This document shows, piece after piece, positions 36,388 through 44,941 of a stretch of DNA of 64,000 bases. The stretch is taken from contig NZ_RXFT01000007.1 of assembly GCF_003952165.1 (NCBI RefSeq), positions 124,001 through 188,000 of the forward strand. Reading direction: 5' to 3'. The stretch is from Variovorax guangxiensis (GTDB lineage Bacteria > Pseudomonadota > Gammaproteobacteria > Burkholderiales > Burkholderiaceae_C). Made by a program: the position numbers and the translations under genes. The notes under the pieces are model-generated. The model had not been told where the DNA came from. It saw nothing but the letters and a program-made list of their open reading frames with translations, and made no database searches. The first letter of the stretch is position 1. Each line of letters begins with the position of its first letter.

Positions 36388-36406
36388 AGCGGCAGCTCGG
36401 GCCGCT
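36388..36406 (+). terminator. Weak hairpin after the AraC-family gene
   Basis: AGCGGC and GCCGCT arms around a 7-base loop, 36 bases after the stop. Only A/T-rich sequence without a clear T run follows, so termination is uncertain. Confidence 0.35.
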
Positions 36407-36460
36407 GCAAATCAAATATTCGGACCGATATCATCCCGGGCGGGCGCATCGGAGCAAGCC

Positions 36461-36480
36461 TGCAGGTTGATGAACCTGCA
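36461..36480. promoter_or_regulatory. Perfect dyad TGCAGGTT-N4-AACCTGCA
   Basis: An 8-base perfect inverted repeat with a 4-base spacer, 52 bases upstream of the amidase ATG, in the lower-GC islet. It could be an operator for the amidase operon or a hairpin in its leader. No regulator gene accompanies it. Confidence 0.45.
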
Positions 36481-36531
36481 TGTTTCGGGGCACCCGCATC
36501 AACAACGAGAAATTAATTTCCGGGAGGCCGT

Positions 36532-37197
36532 ATGGCAATTCAAATTGACACGGATGGAATGATCATTCACGCGAAAGTCCGCAATGCGCGCAGTCCTGCG
36601 ATCGAACGCGGTAGACGTACAAGCACGATCACAGGCATCGTTGTGCACCAGACCGATGCGGAAACTTCAGCGTCTTCGCTGAACAGCTACAGACGCCCAA
36701 AGGCCAATGGCGCGCACTTTCTTGTCGACACTGATGGAACTATTTATCAGACCGCCGCGATCTACCAGCGCACGAACCATGTCGGGCCACTGAAGGCGAG
36801 GTGTCTGATCACCGGGAAGTGCTCTCCGCGAGACTACCCTGCAGGAGTAAACGCGGTGGACCCGATGCATCGCATCGAGATGCGCAGGGCACCTGGCGAC
36901 CGGTATCCAGGCAACATGGAAGCCATCGGCATCGAGATGGTGGGCAGGGCCAGGCTGCCAGCTGGGTTCCAGGCACCACGAAACAACAAGCTCTCCATGG
37001 ATGAATTGAGAGGAAGGTACGGTGTATACGACACACCGACCACTGCCCAGAATCAGGCACTTTCTTGGCTTGTCAAGGCGCTCGAGGACTCCATGCAGAT
37101 CGCACCGGGCGAGATATTCCGACATCCAGAGGCCAGCAGAAAAAATACGACAGAGGCACAAGGTGCGAATTGGAATCTGGTGGTTCCAACGCCATGA
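36532..37197 (+). CDS. N-acetylmuramoyl-L-alanine amidase (Amidase_2), candidate antibacterial effector
   Basis: A 221-residue Amidase_2/AmpD-fold protein. The zinc set is readable: His39 in GIVVHQTD, His198 in IFRHPEAS, and Glu208 at the His+10 spacing where AmpD has Asp. The catalytic Glu135 lies in AIGIEMVG. Such enzymes cut the MurNAc-L-Ala bond of peptidoglycan. There is no signal peptide or cell-wall anchor. Base composition is near half GC, well below its neighbours. It overlaps by four bases a small exported protein gene, a layout typical of secreted effector and periplasmic immunity. The start has GGGAGG upstream. Effector role is inference; a phage-type lysin is the alternative. Confidence 0.75.
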   Translation: MAIQIDTDGMIIHAKVRNARSPAIERGRRTSTITGIVVHQTDAETSASSLNSYRRPKANGAHFLVDTDGTIYQTAAIYQRTNHVGPLKARCLITGKCSPRDYPAGVNAVDPMHRIEMRRAPGDRYPGNMEAIGIEMVGRARLPAGFQAPRNNKLSMDELRGRYGVYDTPTTAQNQALSWLVKALEDSMQIAPGEIFRHPEASRKNTTEAQGANWNLVVPTP

Positions 37198-37766
37198 GAA
37201 AAGTCATCGTTCTTGCGGTAGCGCTGGCTACCGTCGCTATGGCCCTGCCGGTTCACGCGGCAGACAAGCGCTATCCGGCAGCCTTCGTAAAGTCGATCAA
37301 GATCGACAACCCGTCGGGGAAAACAGCGTGGGAGAACAAGGATTTTCTGGATTGCCAGGATGTTGTCTTGACCGTCGAAGATGTGTTCTACGCGCTACGT
37401 CATATGCGGAGGGTTTCAAAGAAGTCGTATCTCGTGCCGCAGGCGCAGGAAACCGGATGCGAGGGCAGCGCGCTCGTTACCTTCAAGAACGGAAAAATCC
37501 TCGCTATCGGCATCGAGCCCACGGGGAGAATCAGTACCGCTGAGTTGGACGAGGCGCTTGGGCCCACGACTGACCCCGGAAGCTACTACGACTGCGAACC
37601 CTGCAACGATCGCAAGATGGCACTGCTCAAAGATGCTCTGAATCGGGCAGATGAACGGCGCCTCAAGCGACTGGAGGCACAAGGTCAGATTCCACCAGGT
37701 CAGGCGGAACTACGGCTCAAGGCTCTGCGGGAAAGCCGCGAGCCCAAACCAGTCCCAAGGAACTGA
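37194..37766 (+). CDS. Exported small protein, candidate immunity partner of the amidase
   Basis: A 190-residue protein with a clear signal peptide (~1-22, MRKVIVLAVALATVAMALPVHA). The mature part is hydrophilic with four cysteines (LDCQD, TGCEG, DCEPC), suggesting disulfides in the periplasm, and a Lys/Arg-rich C-terminal helix. No family recognised. ATG 37194 overlaps the amidase stop (ATGA), so the two are made together. Low GC matches the amidase, indicating joint acquisition. Periplasmic immunity against a wall amidase is the best guess. Confidence 0.65.
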   Translation: MRKVIVLAVALATVAMALPVHAADKRYPAAFVKSIKIDNPSGKTAWENKDFLDCQDVVLTVEDVFYALRHMRRVSKKSYLVPQAQETGCEGSALVTFKNGKILAIGIEPTGRISTAELDEALGPTTDPGSYYDCEPCNDRKMALLKDALNRADERRLKRLEAQGQIPPGQAELRLKALRESREPKPVPRN

Positions 37767-37806
37767 AATCCACCTGGTCAGGCACGCTGCCTCCGGCGGC
37801 AAGTGA

Positions 37807-39468
37807 TCAAGAAGGCCGTGGCGTCCGGTTTTCTGGCGGCACCGCATCGTCCACGCTCCACGGCGCATACACCTCGGCGTGCAGATCGGGCGAATTCACC
37901 TTGGCCAGCAGGTCGCGCACGTCATCCTTCACGCGCGCCAGCGACAGGCGCACGCCGCGCACGCGCACGTAGGCCGCAAAGTCGCACAGCGCCTCGATGC
38001 TGGTCGCGTCGAGGTCGGGCGACTCCTCCAGGCTCAGCACCATGCGCTGCAGGCCCTGCTTGGCGTCGATGCGCGCGCGTATCGACGCGAACACCGCGTC
38101 CGCATTGCCGAAGAAGAGCGGCACCTCGGGCCGCGCGATCAGCACACCCGGGGGCACCACCGCCTCGGGGTGGCGCGCGGTATCGACGAAGTCGTGGCTC
38201 TGGCCCAGCCGCCCGAGCCAGCTCACGGTGGTGCGCGTGAAGCCGCGCAGCAGCAGCAGGATGCTCACGCCGATGGCCGCCAGCAGACCGTTGAGCACGC
38301 CCAGCACCAGCACCGCCGCGACCGCCACCAGCGCCACCAGCCGGTCGCGCCGCCACTGGAAGTAGGGCCGCAGCGCCGTAGGGCTCAGCGTGTGGCTCAC
38401 TGCGTGGATCACGATGGCCGCCAGCAAAGGCTCGGGCGTGTGCGCGATCCACGGCAGCAGCGTGAGCACCGCCACCAGCACCACCAGCCCCGCCACGATG
38501 CCGGCCGCCCGGCTCCTGGCACCCGCGGATTCGTTGGCCGACGTGGCCGAGTAGCCCGCGCCCACCGGCATGCCCTGGAACAGCGCCGACAGCAGGTTCG
38601 CGCCGCCCAGCGCCAGCAGGTCGCGGTTGGCCGACACGTTGTCGCCATGGCGCATCGCGAAGGTACGGATCGAGCCGTAGGACTCCGCATAGAGGATCAA
38701 TGCCATCGCGAAAGCCAGCCCGCCGAGGTTCTGCCACTGCGCCCGGTCGAGCTGCGGTACCGTCGGATGAGAGAAGTCGAGCGAAATCGGCCCCACCGCC
38801 GCCACGCCCCATGCGTGGCAGAGGCCGTACACGTCGAGCACGATGCCGGCCACGATCACCAGCAGCGCCGCCGGCACCGCGCGCCAGCGTGCAAGGCCGC
38901 GCAGCAGCACCAGTGCCATGAGCGCCATTGCCGCGCCCGCGATGTTCCAGTGCCGCCAGTCGGCCACCAGCCCTGCGAAGAGCCGGAAGAAATCGCTGTG
39001 CGCCGGATGCACGTCGAGCACCTTGGGCAACTGCTTGACCACGATGGTGAGCGCCAGCCCCAGCGCGAAGCCGCGCAGCACGGGCTTGGCGATCAGGCTC
39101 GACACCGCGCCGAGCCGGGCAATGCCCGCGATGACGAAGAACACCCCGGCGAGAAGAACGATGCCCATGCCCATCGCCAGCCGCGTGGCGGTGTCCACTC
39201 CCGTCACCGACGTGGTGGCGGCGAACAGCACCGCGGCAGACGAAGAGGTGGCGGAAACGATTGCGAAGCGGCTGCTGCCGAAGAGGCCGTAGACCAGCAG
39301 CCCCGCGAAGAGTGCGATCACTCCGGCCTGCGGCGGCAGCCCCGCGATGCCCGAATAGGCCACAGCCTCGGGAAGAAGGAGGCCGGCGATGGAAATGCCG
39401 GCCACGATGTCGGCGAAGCCGGGGTGGCGGGCGTTGGCTGTCGGTGTCGGCGAGGGTTCGGCGGCCAT
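37807..39468 (-). CDS. SulP-family anion transporter with STAS domain
   Basis: A 553-residue SulP/SLC26-type transporter: ~10-12 helices from residue ~15 to ~420 and a C-terminal STAS domain (~440-550, LSLEESPDLDATSIEALCDF). Typical stretches are DIVAGISIAGLLLPEAVAYS and QGMPVGAGYSATSANESAGAR. Cargo may be sulfate, bicarbonate or a dicarboxylate; it cannot be told. Start uncertain: ATG 39468 (MAAEPSPTP) is chosen for fit; ATG 39498 is possible, and neither has a good ribosome site. Convergent with the putative immunity gene. Confidence 0.85.
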   Translation of the reverse strand: MAAEPSPTPTANARHPGFADIVAGISIAGLLLPEAVAYSGIAGLPPQAGVIALFAGLLVYGLFGSSRFAIVSATSSSAAVLFAATTSVTGVDTATRLAMGMGIVLLAGVFFVIAGIARLGAVSSLIAKPVLRGFALGLALTIVVKQLPKVLDVHPAHSDFFRLFAGLVADWRHWNIAGAAMALMALVLLRGLARWRAVPAALLVIVAGIVLDVYGLCHAWGVAAVGPISLDFSHPTVPQLDRAQWQNLGGLAFAMALILYAESYGSIRTFAMRHGDNVSANRDLLALGGANLLSALFQGMPVGAGYSATSANESAGARSRAAGIVAGLVVLVAVLTLLPWIAHTPEPLLAAIVIHAVSHTLSPTALRPYFQWRRDRLVALVAVAAVLVLGVLNGLLAAIGVSILLLLRGFTRTTVSWLGRLGQSHDFVDTARHPEAVVPPGVLIARPEVPLFFGNADAVFASIRARIDAKQGLQRMVLSLEESPDLDATSIEALCDFAAYVRVRGVRLSLARVKDDVRDLLAKVNSPDLHAEVYAPWSVDDAVPPENRTPRPS

Positions 39469-39590
39469 GGGCAGGCAAGTGTGCTGTTGTCGCCCCATGC
39501 TGGCAATGGCTCGCGGACCGGAAGCTGACTCATCGAACGGGCATACTCGCGCGCGCCCGAAAAACCATATCTCTCTACAACAAGGATCCC

Positions 39591-40220
39591 ATGTCAGGAC
39601 ACGGCTTTCACGTGCACGGCCCGCACGATCACGAACTCGAACACGCCGCATCGGGCGGCCACGGTCATGGCGACGGCCATCACGCAGCCCCGGCAGCCGA
39701 GCACTCCGGCGGCATGAGCATGACGAGCAAGATCGCCATGTGCACGGCCGTCATCGCCACCTTCGGCGCCATCTTCGCGTACATGGGCGGTGCCACGCAG
39801 GCCAACGCGGGCATCTACAAGAACAACGCCGCCATCAAGAAGACCGAAGCCTCCAATCAGTGGAATTACTTCCAGTCGAAGAGCACCAAGCAGGCCCTCG
39901 CCGAATTCGCCCGCGACACCGCGGCCGACGAAGCGCGCAAGCAGGGCTGGCAGGCCAAGGTGGCGCGCTACGAGCAGGAGAAGACCGACATCCAGACCGA
40001 GGCGAAGAAGCTGGAAGCGGAAGCGAGCAAGTGGGATTCGAAGTCGGATGAGCAGATGCATCAGCATCATCGGTGGGCTCAGGCGACTACTGTGTTGCAG
40101 GTTTCGATTGCGTTGGCGGCTATTGCGTTGTTGACAAGGCGGAAGTGGCTGGAGAGGGCGATGTTTGGGGTGGCTGTGGCGGGGCTTGCTGTGGGTGGGT
40201 TGGCGGCGTTTCACCTATAG
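39591..40220 (+). CDS. DUF4337-like membrane protein
   Basis: A 209-residue protein. A His/Gly-rich cytosolic head (~1-40), one helix (~48-68), a long charged coiled-coil (~85-160, NQWNYFQSKSTKQALAEFAR), then two helices at the end. This matches DUF4337 proteins of unknown function. The His-rich head might bind metal. From about 40085 on the codon choice shifts abruptly to G/T-ending codons (ttg, gcg, ggt), unlike the C-ending codons before, hinting at a different history for the last ~45 codons. Start ATG follows AAGGA. Confidence 0.75.
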   Translation: MSGHGFHVHGPHDHELEHAASGGHGHGDGHHAAPAAEHSGGMSMTSKIAMCTAVIATFGAIFAYMGGATQANAGIYKNNAAIKKTEASNQWNYFQSKSTKQALAEFARDTAADEARKQGWQAKVARYEQEKTDIQTEAKKLEAEASKWDSKSDEQMHQHHRWAQATTVLQVSIALAAIALLTRRKWLERAMFGVAVAGLAVGGLAAFHL

Positions 40221-40354
40221 ACGCAGCCGCGCTCGGGCTGACTGAGTACCGGGCGCGTGAGTTAAAGGTGACGGGGCGTCAGGCGGTGGAAGAGGATGTC
40301 ACCTCGGCCTGCAAGCGGGCCGGCTCTGCTTACGAGGCAGCGGACGCCGCGCTC

Positions 40355-40669
40355 TCATTGTGCAACGCGCTCACTCGAGTGGATGCGCAGCGACTGCATC
40401 GTCGCATCGGCCGCTTCGAGGCGCCTCTGCAACTCCTCATTGACCACCCGCATCAGCGCACCAAGCTCGGTGCGGGTCGGATAGATTTCTTCCGTATCGT
40501 TCATGCCCTGCGGCACGATGAGCTTTTCAAGGCACGCATACGCGCGCTGAACGGCCAGCAGGCCATCGAGGTCATCGCAAGCCTGCAGCGCAAGCGATTC
40601 AACGCTGATTGCCTCAGAAGACCCGGGAAATGAAGAGACGTGCGCAGACGCGCGAGCAGATGCAGCCAT
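40355..40669 (-). CDS. Small hypothetical protein (104 aa) with structured leader
   Basis: A 104-residue soluble, helical protein (ALQACDDLDGLLAVQRAYACL, TELGALMRVVNEELQRRLEAA) reminiscent of small Pseudomonas/Xanthomonas DUF-type proteins, but no family can be named. ATG 40669 has GGAGG six bases upstream. The frame stays open upstream to 40909, but that part encodes leader sequence rather than a plausible protein. It stands alone between the DUF4337-like and EF-G-like genes. Confidence 0.5.
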   Translation of the reverse strand: MAASARASAHVSSFPGSSEAISVESLALQACDDLDGLLAVQRAYACLEKLIVPQGMNDTEEIYPTRTELGALMRVVNEELQRRLEAADATMQSLRIHSSERVAQ

Positions 40670-40955
40670 GAATGGCCTCCAAGGAGTTGGGTTCGGTTTG
40701 CTACAACCGCCGCACCCAACGCCAATCGAGGGCGGCAGCTCGAGCAGGTTGGCGTACCGGGAACCCGCTTGCGCGAACCGGCGAGCCTCGCGGCTCCCTG
40801 CCCGAGCCGCCAAAAACTGGAGGCACGAACGAAGAAAGCCGCAGAGTCTCTGCGGAGAAATCTGCGGCTTGCGTCGCAGCGGGTTGTTCGGGACGCCAAT
40901 CCCGATCACGCCTTTGTGTGACGTGACGGGCGCAGTATAGCCACGCAGCGCGGTC
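40670..40955 (-). other. Structured leader with competing hairpins
   Basis: This 286-base gene-free stretch precedes the small gene. Around 40836-40870 (plus-strand view) AAGCCGCAGAG can pair either with the neighbouring CTCTGCGG after a one-base loop or with the more distant TCTGCGGCTT, giving mutually exclusive hairpins. Further GC dyads follow. The translated leader resembles, from memory, the conserved upstream 'ash-like' reads seen before phage-related small genes. Attenuator, regulatory RNA or mobile-element remnant are all possible. Confidence 0.4.
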
Positions 40956-43019
40956 TCACTGATCTTCTTCCCGCCCCCGATACTGCCCCATCAACACCTG
41001 CTGCACATTCGGCGGCACCGCCTCGTAGTGCGACAGCGCGATCGTGTACCGCCCCTGCCCACTCGTCATCGCATTGAGCCGCGACTGATAGCTCGCCAGT
41101 TCCGCCATGGGCACCTGTCCCCGCACAGCCGCAGCACCAGCCCCAAGAGTCGAAGTGCCGGTGACCAGCCCACGCCGTGACGAAAGATCGCTCGTCACAT
41201 CGCCCACGGCATGCTCAGGCGCCACGATCTCGATCTGCACGATCGGCTCCAGCACCACCGGCCTGGCCTCGCGGATCGCTGCCATGAAGGCCTTGCGGCC
41301 GGCAGTCGCAAACGCGATGTCCTTGCTGTCCACGCTGTGGTGCTTGCCGTCGTGCACCACCACGCGCACATCAACCACGGGGTAGCCCGCGATGGCGCCG
41401 CACGCCAGCACTTCGCGCACGCCTTTCTCGACGGCGGGAATGAACTGGCCCGGAATCGCGCCGCCCCTGACTTCGTCGGCGAACTCAAATCCATCGCCGC
41501 GCGCGAGCGGTTCGATGCGCAGAAAGACTTCGCCGAACTGGCCTGCGCCGCCGGTCTGCTTCTTGTGGCGGTGGTGGCCTTCGGCCTTCGCGGTCACGGT
41601 CTCGCGATAGGCAATGCGCGGCGGGCGCGTCTGCACTTCGAAGCGATACACCTCGCGCAGGCGGTCGAGCACCATGCGCAGGTGCAGTTCGCCCAATCCA
41701 TAGAGAACGGTCTCGTTGGTCGCGACGACGTGCTCGATGCGCAAACAAGGGTCTTCGGCCGCAAGCTTGCCGAGGATCTCCCACGCGCGCTGTTCGTCGC
41801 CGTGGCGCTTGGGCTCGACGGCCAGTCCGTGCACGGGCACCGGAAACTCCAGCGGCGCGAGATGCACATGGCTGTCTTCTGCCGCGTCGTGCAGCACGGC
41901 GTCGAACTGGATCTCTTCCACCTTCGCCACCGCCACGATGTCGCCCGGCACTGCGCGCGACACTTCCACGTGGTCCTTGCCCTGGAGCATGAACAGGTGC
42001 CCCACCTTGAAGGGCTTGCGGCCGTCGCCGATGTAGAGCTGGCTGTCGCTCGCGACTGTGCCCTGGTGCACGCGCATGATGCCGAGCTTGCCGACGTAAG
42101 GGTCGCTCGTGACCTTGAACACGTGCGCCAGCACATGCAGCGACGCATCGGGTTTGGCCTGCATCGGCTTGGCATCGGCGCCTTCGCCAAGCAGAAAGTC
42201 CGGCGGGTTGGCTTCGCTCGGGTCGGGCAGCAGCTTGACGATGATGTCGAGCAGCTCGGCCGCGCCCACGCCGCTGCGTGCCGAGATGAAGCACACGGGA
42301 ATCAGGTGCCCTTCGCGCAGCGCCTGCTCGAGCGGCGCATGCAGCTCGCTGGCGTCCACGTCGCCATCGTTCAGGTAGCGCTCGACGAAGGCCGCATCGA
42401 CTTCGACGACCTGCTCGACCAGAGCGCGGTGCGCCGCGTCCACGGCGCCGATGTCGGACTCGCCTTCGCGGTTGTAGAAGCAGTCGATCACGCGCGTGCC
42501 GCCGGCTGCCGGCAGGTTCAGCGGCAGGCATTCGCGGCCGAAGGCGGCTTGGATCTGCGCCAGCAGGCCGGCGAGGTCGGCGCCGGGGTCGTCGATCCTG
42601 TTGACGACGATCAGGCGCGCGAGGTGGCGCGATGCCGCGTAGTCCATCATGCGCAGCGTCATCGGCTCGATGCCGGCGCTTGCATTGACGACGATGGCGG
42701 CGGTTTCCACCGCTTCCAGCGCGGGCAGGCTCTGGCCCAGGAAGTCGGCGCCGCCGGGGGTATCGATGAGGTGGATGCGCGTGCCGTCGTGCGCCAGGTG
42801 CATCAGGGTTGCATTGAGCGAATGCTGCATCCGCTTCTCGAGCGGGTCGTGGTCGCTGACGGTGGTGCCGCGCTCCACGCTGCCGCGCGCCCCGATGGCG
42901 CCCGCCTCGTGCAGCAGGGCCTCCGCGATGGAGGTCTTGCCGGACGCGGAGGCGCCGACGAGCGCCAGGGTTCGCACCGCTTCCATTTCGGCCGCGAGGC
43001 CGTTCGATCGGCTTGGCAT
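40956..43019 (-). CDS. Elongation factor G-like GTPase (EF-G paralogue)
   Basis: A 687-residue EF-G-like protein with domains I to V recognisable. G1 is GASASGKTS, G3 is IDTPGGADF and G4 is VNRID. In true EF-G these are GxxxxGKT, DTPGHVDF and NKxD, so the catalytic His is replaced by Gly and the guanine-binding Lys by Arg. This matches the family of EF-G-like paralogues of unknown role rather than the translational FusA. ATG 43019 has AAGGAG six bases upstream; the longer frame is rejected. Not near the str operon. Confidence 0.87.
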   Translation of the reverse strand: MPSRSNGLAAEMEAVRTLALVGASASGKTSIAEALLHEAGAIGARGSVERGTTVSDHDPLEKRMQHSLNATLMHLAHDGTRIHLIDTPGGADFLGQSLPALEAVETAAIVVNASAGIEPMTLRMMDYAASRHLARLIVVNRIDDPGADLAGLLAQIQAAFGRECLPLNLPAAGGTRVIDCFYNREGESDIGAVDAAHRALVEQVVEVDAAFVERYLNDGDVDASELHAPLEQALREGHLIPVCFISARSGVGAAELLDIIVKLLPDPSEANPPDFLLGEGADAKPMQAKPDASLHVLAHVFKVTSDPYVGKLGIMRVHQGTVASDSQLYIGDGRKPFKVGHLFMLQGKDHVEVSRAVPGDIVAVAKVEEIQFDAVLHDAAEDSHVHLAPLEFPVPVHGLAVEPKRHGDEQRAWEILGKLAAEDPCLRIEHVVATNETVLYGLGELHLRMVLDRLREVYRFEVQTRPPRIAYRETVTAKAEGHHRHKKQTGGAGQFGEVFLRIEPLARGDGFEFADEVRGGAIPGQFIPAVEKGVREVLACGAIAGYPVVDVRVVVHDGKHHSVDSKDIAFATAGRKAFMAAIREARPVVLEPIVQIEIVAPEHAVGDVTSDLSSRRGLVTGTSTLGAGAAAVRGQVPMAELASYQSRLNAMTSGQGRYTIALSHYEAVPPNVQQVLMGQYRGREEDQ

Positions 43020-43351
43020 GCGTGGCTCCTTCACGCCCGCAAGACAGGCCCGGCGGCCCGCTTGGGCTCGGGTGCTGCGCGCGGACGCCGGGTCAGCCTA
43101 CGGTATTGACCGTACCGATGCAAGCGGAAATGGCCGGGTCGCGAAGGGGGCCTTCGTTAAACTGCGCGGGTGAACTCCTCCTGCGAGCCTCCCAGTAGGC
43201 CGCTGGCCTGCGCCAGCAACAACCTGCAACGCGGTGCTGCGACCGATCCTTCCGCAGCCGCCTTGCGTATTCAGTTTCCCCAGTCACCCGTTGCCGGAAT
43301 GGCCCGCGCCGCTCCGGGACGCGGCCGTTTGCGCGCCTCTTTTCTCCAATC
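43020..43351. other. Gene-free divergent promoter region
   Basis: 332 bases between the EF-G-like gene and the TerC gene. It contains a tight hairpin CGAAGG-GGG-CCTTCG near 43145 without a T run. I looked for the Mn-sensing yybP-ykoY riboswitch that often precedes TerC genes and could not find its conserved core. No coding frame has a ribosome site. Confidence 0.4.
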
Positions 43352-44926
43352 ATGATCGAACTGCTCTCCGACCCGGCCGTCTGGCTCGGTCTCCTGACGC
43401 TGGTCGTTCTGGAGATCGTGCTGGGCATCGACAACCTCGTCTTCATCGCGATCCTCGCGGAGAAGCTGCCGCCGCGCCAGCGCGACAAGGCAAGGCTCAT
43501 CGGCCTGAGCCTCGCGCTCTTCATGCGGCTGGCGCTGCTGTCCATCGTCTCGTGGCTGGTGACGCTGACCACGCCGCTCTTCCACGTGTGGGGGCACGGC
43601 TTCTCGGGCCGCGACCTGATCCTGCTGGGCGGCGGCCTGTTCCTGCTGTTCAAGGCCACGTCGGAGCTGCACGAGCGGCTCGAAGGCGTGGCGGCGCACA
43701 CCGCCACCGGCCCGGTGGCCTACGCAAGCTTCTCGCTGGTGGTGTCGCAGATCGTCGTGCTCGATGCGGTGTTCTCGCTCGACGCGGTGATCACCGCGGT
43801 GGGCATGGTCGACCACCTCCCGGTGATGATGGCGGCTGTCGTCATCTCCATCGGCATCATGCTGTGGGCCTCGAAGCCGCTCACCCGTTTCGTCAACGCG
43901 CATCCCACGGTGGTGATGCTGTGCCTGAGCTTCCTGCTGATGATCGGCCTGAGCCTCGTGGCCGAGGGCATGGGCTTCCACATTCCCAAGGGCTACCTCT
44001 ACGGCGCCATCGGCTTCTCCGTGATGATCGAGGCGCTGAACCAGTGGGCGCGGCGCAACGCGCTGAAGCACGAGGCGCGCAGACCGCTGCGCGAGCGAAC
44101 GGCCGAGTCGGTGCTGCGGTTGCTGGGCGGCAGGGCGCGCGGCGAGCCGGTACCAGCCGGCGCGGGCCCCTCCGACGCAACGCCCGAGGCACAGGAAGAG
44201 CCCGCCTTCGCCGTCGAGGAGCGCAACATGGTGAGCGGCGTGCTCTCGCTGGCCGACCGCACCGTGCGATCGGTGATGACGCCGCGCACCGACATCTCGT
44301 GGGTCGATCTCAACGACGACCCGGTCGCGGTGCGCGAGCAGTTGCTGGACACGCCGCACGGCATCTTCCCCGTGTGCCGGGGCTCGCTCGACGAAGTGGT
44401 GGGCGTGGCGCGCGCCAAGGACCTGCTGGGCCAGCTGATGCGCCACGGCAGGATCGACGAGGGCGCCGGCCTGCGCGCGCCCATCTATGTGCCCGAGTCG
44501 ACCACGGCGATCCGCCTCATCGACACATTGCGCGGCGCGCGCGGGCAGCTCGCGCTGGTGGCCGACGAGCACGGCACGCTCACCGGCGTGGTGACGCCCA
44601 TCGACGTGCTGGAGGCCATCGCCGGAGAGTTTCCCGACGAGGACGAGACGCTGGAGATCCTGCAGACCGCACCCGATGCATGGACCGTCTCCGGCAGCGC
44701 CGACCTGCACCTGCTGGAGCAGGCACTGCAGACCCACGGCCTCGTGGGCGACGACGACAGCTACACCTCGGTCGCTGGCCTGCTGCTGGCGCGCTTCGGC
44801 GGACTGCCCCCGCGCGATGCCCGCTGGACGCACGACGGGTACGATTTCGTGGTGACCGAGGTCGATGCGCAGCGCATCCGCACGGTCATCGTCCGCCGGG
44901 TGCCGGTGGACGATCCCGGAACCTGA
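43352..44926 (+). CDS. TerC-family membrane protein fused to CBS and CorC_HlyC domains
   Basis: A 524-residue protein like E. coli YoaE/YegH. TerC part ~1-240, seven helices with paired acidic motifs (VVLEIVLGIDNLVFIAIL and VVLDAVFSLDAVITAVGMVD). A Pro/Ala linker (~245-280) leads to two CBS domains (RSVMTPRTDISWVDL..., ~290-410) and the CorC_HlyC domain (~430-515). TerC proteins export or handle Mn2+ and other metals at the inner membrane; the CBS part likely senses an adenosine nucleotide. 15 bases upstream of the flavin-reductase-fold gene. Confidence 0.88.
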   Translation: MIELLSDPAVWLGLLTLVVLEIVLGIDNLVFIAILAEKLPPRQRDKARLIGLSLALFMRLALLSIVSWLVTLTTPLFHVWGHGFSGRDLILLGGGLFLLFKATSELHERLEGVAAHTATGPVAYASFSLVVSQIVVLDAVFSLDAVITAVGMVDHLPVMMAAVVISIGIMLWASKPLTRFVNAHPTVVMLCLSFLLMIGLSLVAEGMGFHIPKGYLYGAIGFSVMIEALNQWARRNALKHEARRPLRERTAESVLRLLGGRARGEPVPAGAGPSDATPEAQEEPAFAVEERNMVSGVLSLADRTVRSVMTPRTDISWVDLNDDPVAVREQLLDTPHGIFPVCRGSLDEVVGVARAKDLLGQLMRHGRIDEGAGLRAPIYVPESTTAIRLIDTLRGARGQLALVADEHGTLTGVVTPIDVLEAIAGEFPDEDETLEILQTAPDAWTVSGSADLHLLEQALQTHGLVGDDDSYTSVAGLLLARFGGLPPRDARWTHDGYDFVVTEVDAQRIRTVIVRRVPVDDPGT

Positions 44927-44941
44927 CCTGCACCGACCACC

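Noticed and set aside
36532..37197. Prophage endolysin
   Set aside because: No holin, spanin, integrase or structural phage genes nearby, and the next gene encodes an exported protein overlapping by four bases; kept only as the second-best reading.
43020..43351. yybP-ykoY manganese riboswitch before the TerC gene
   Set aside because: Looked for because such genes often carry it; the conserved core sequence and paired helices could not be found.
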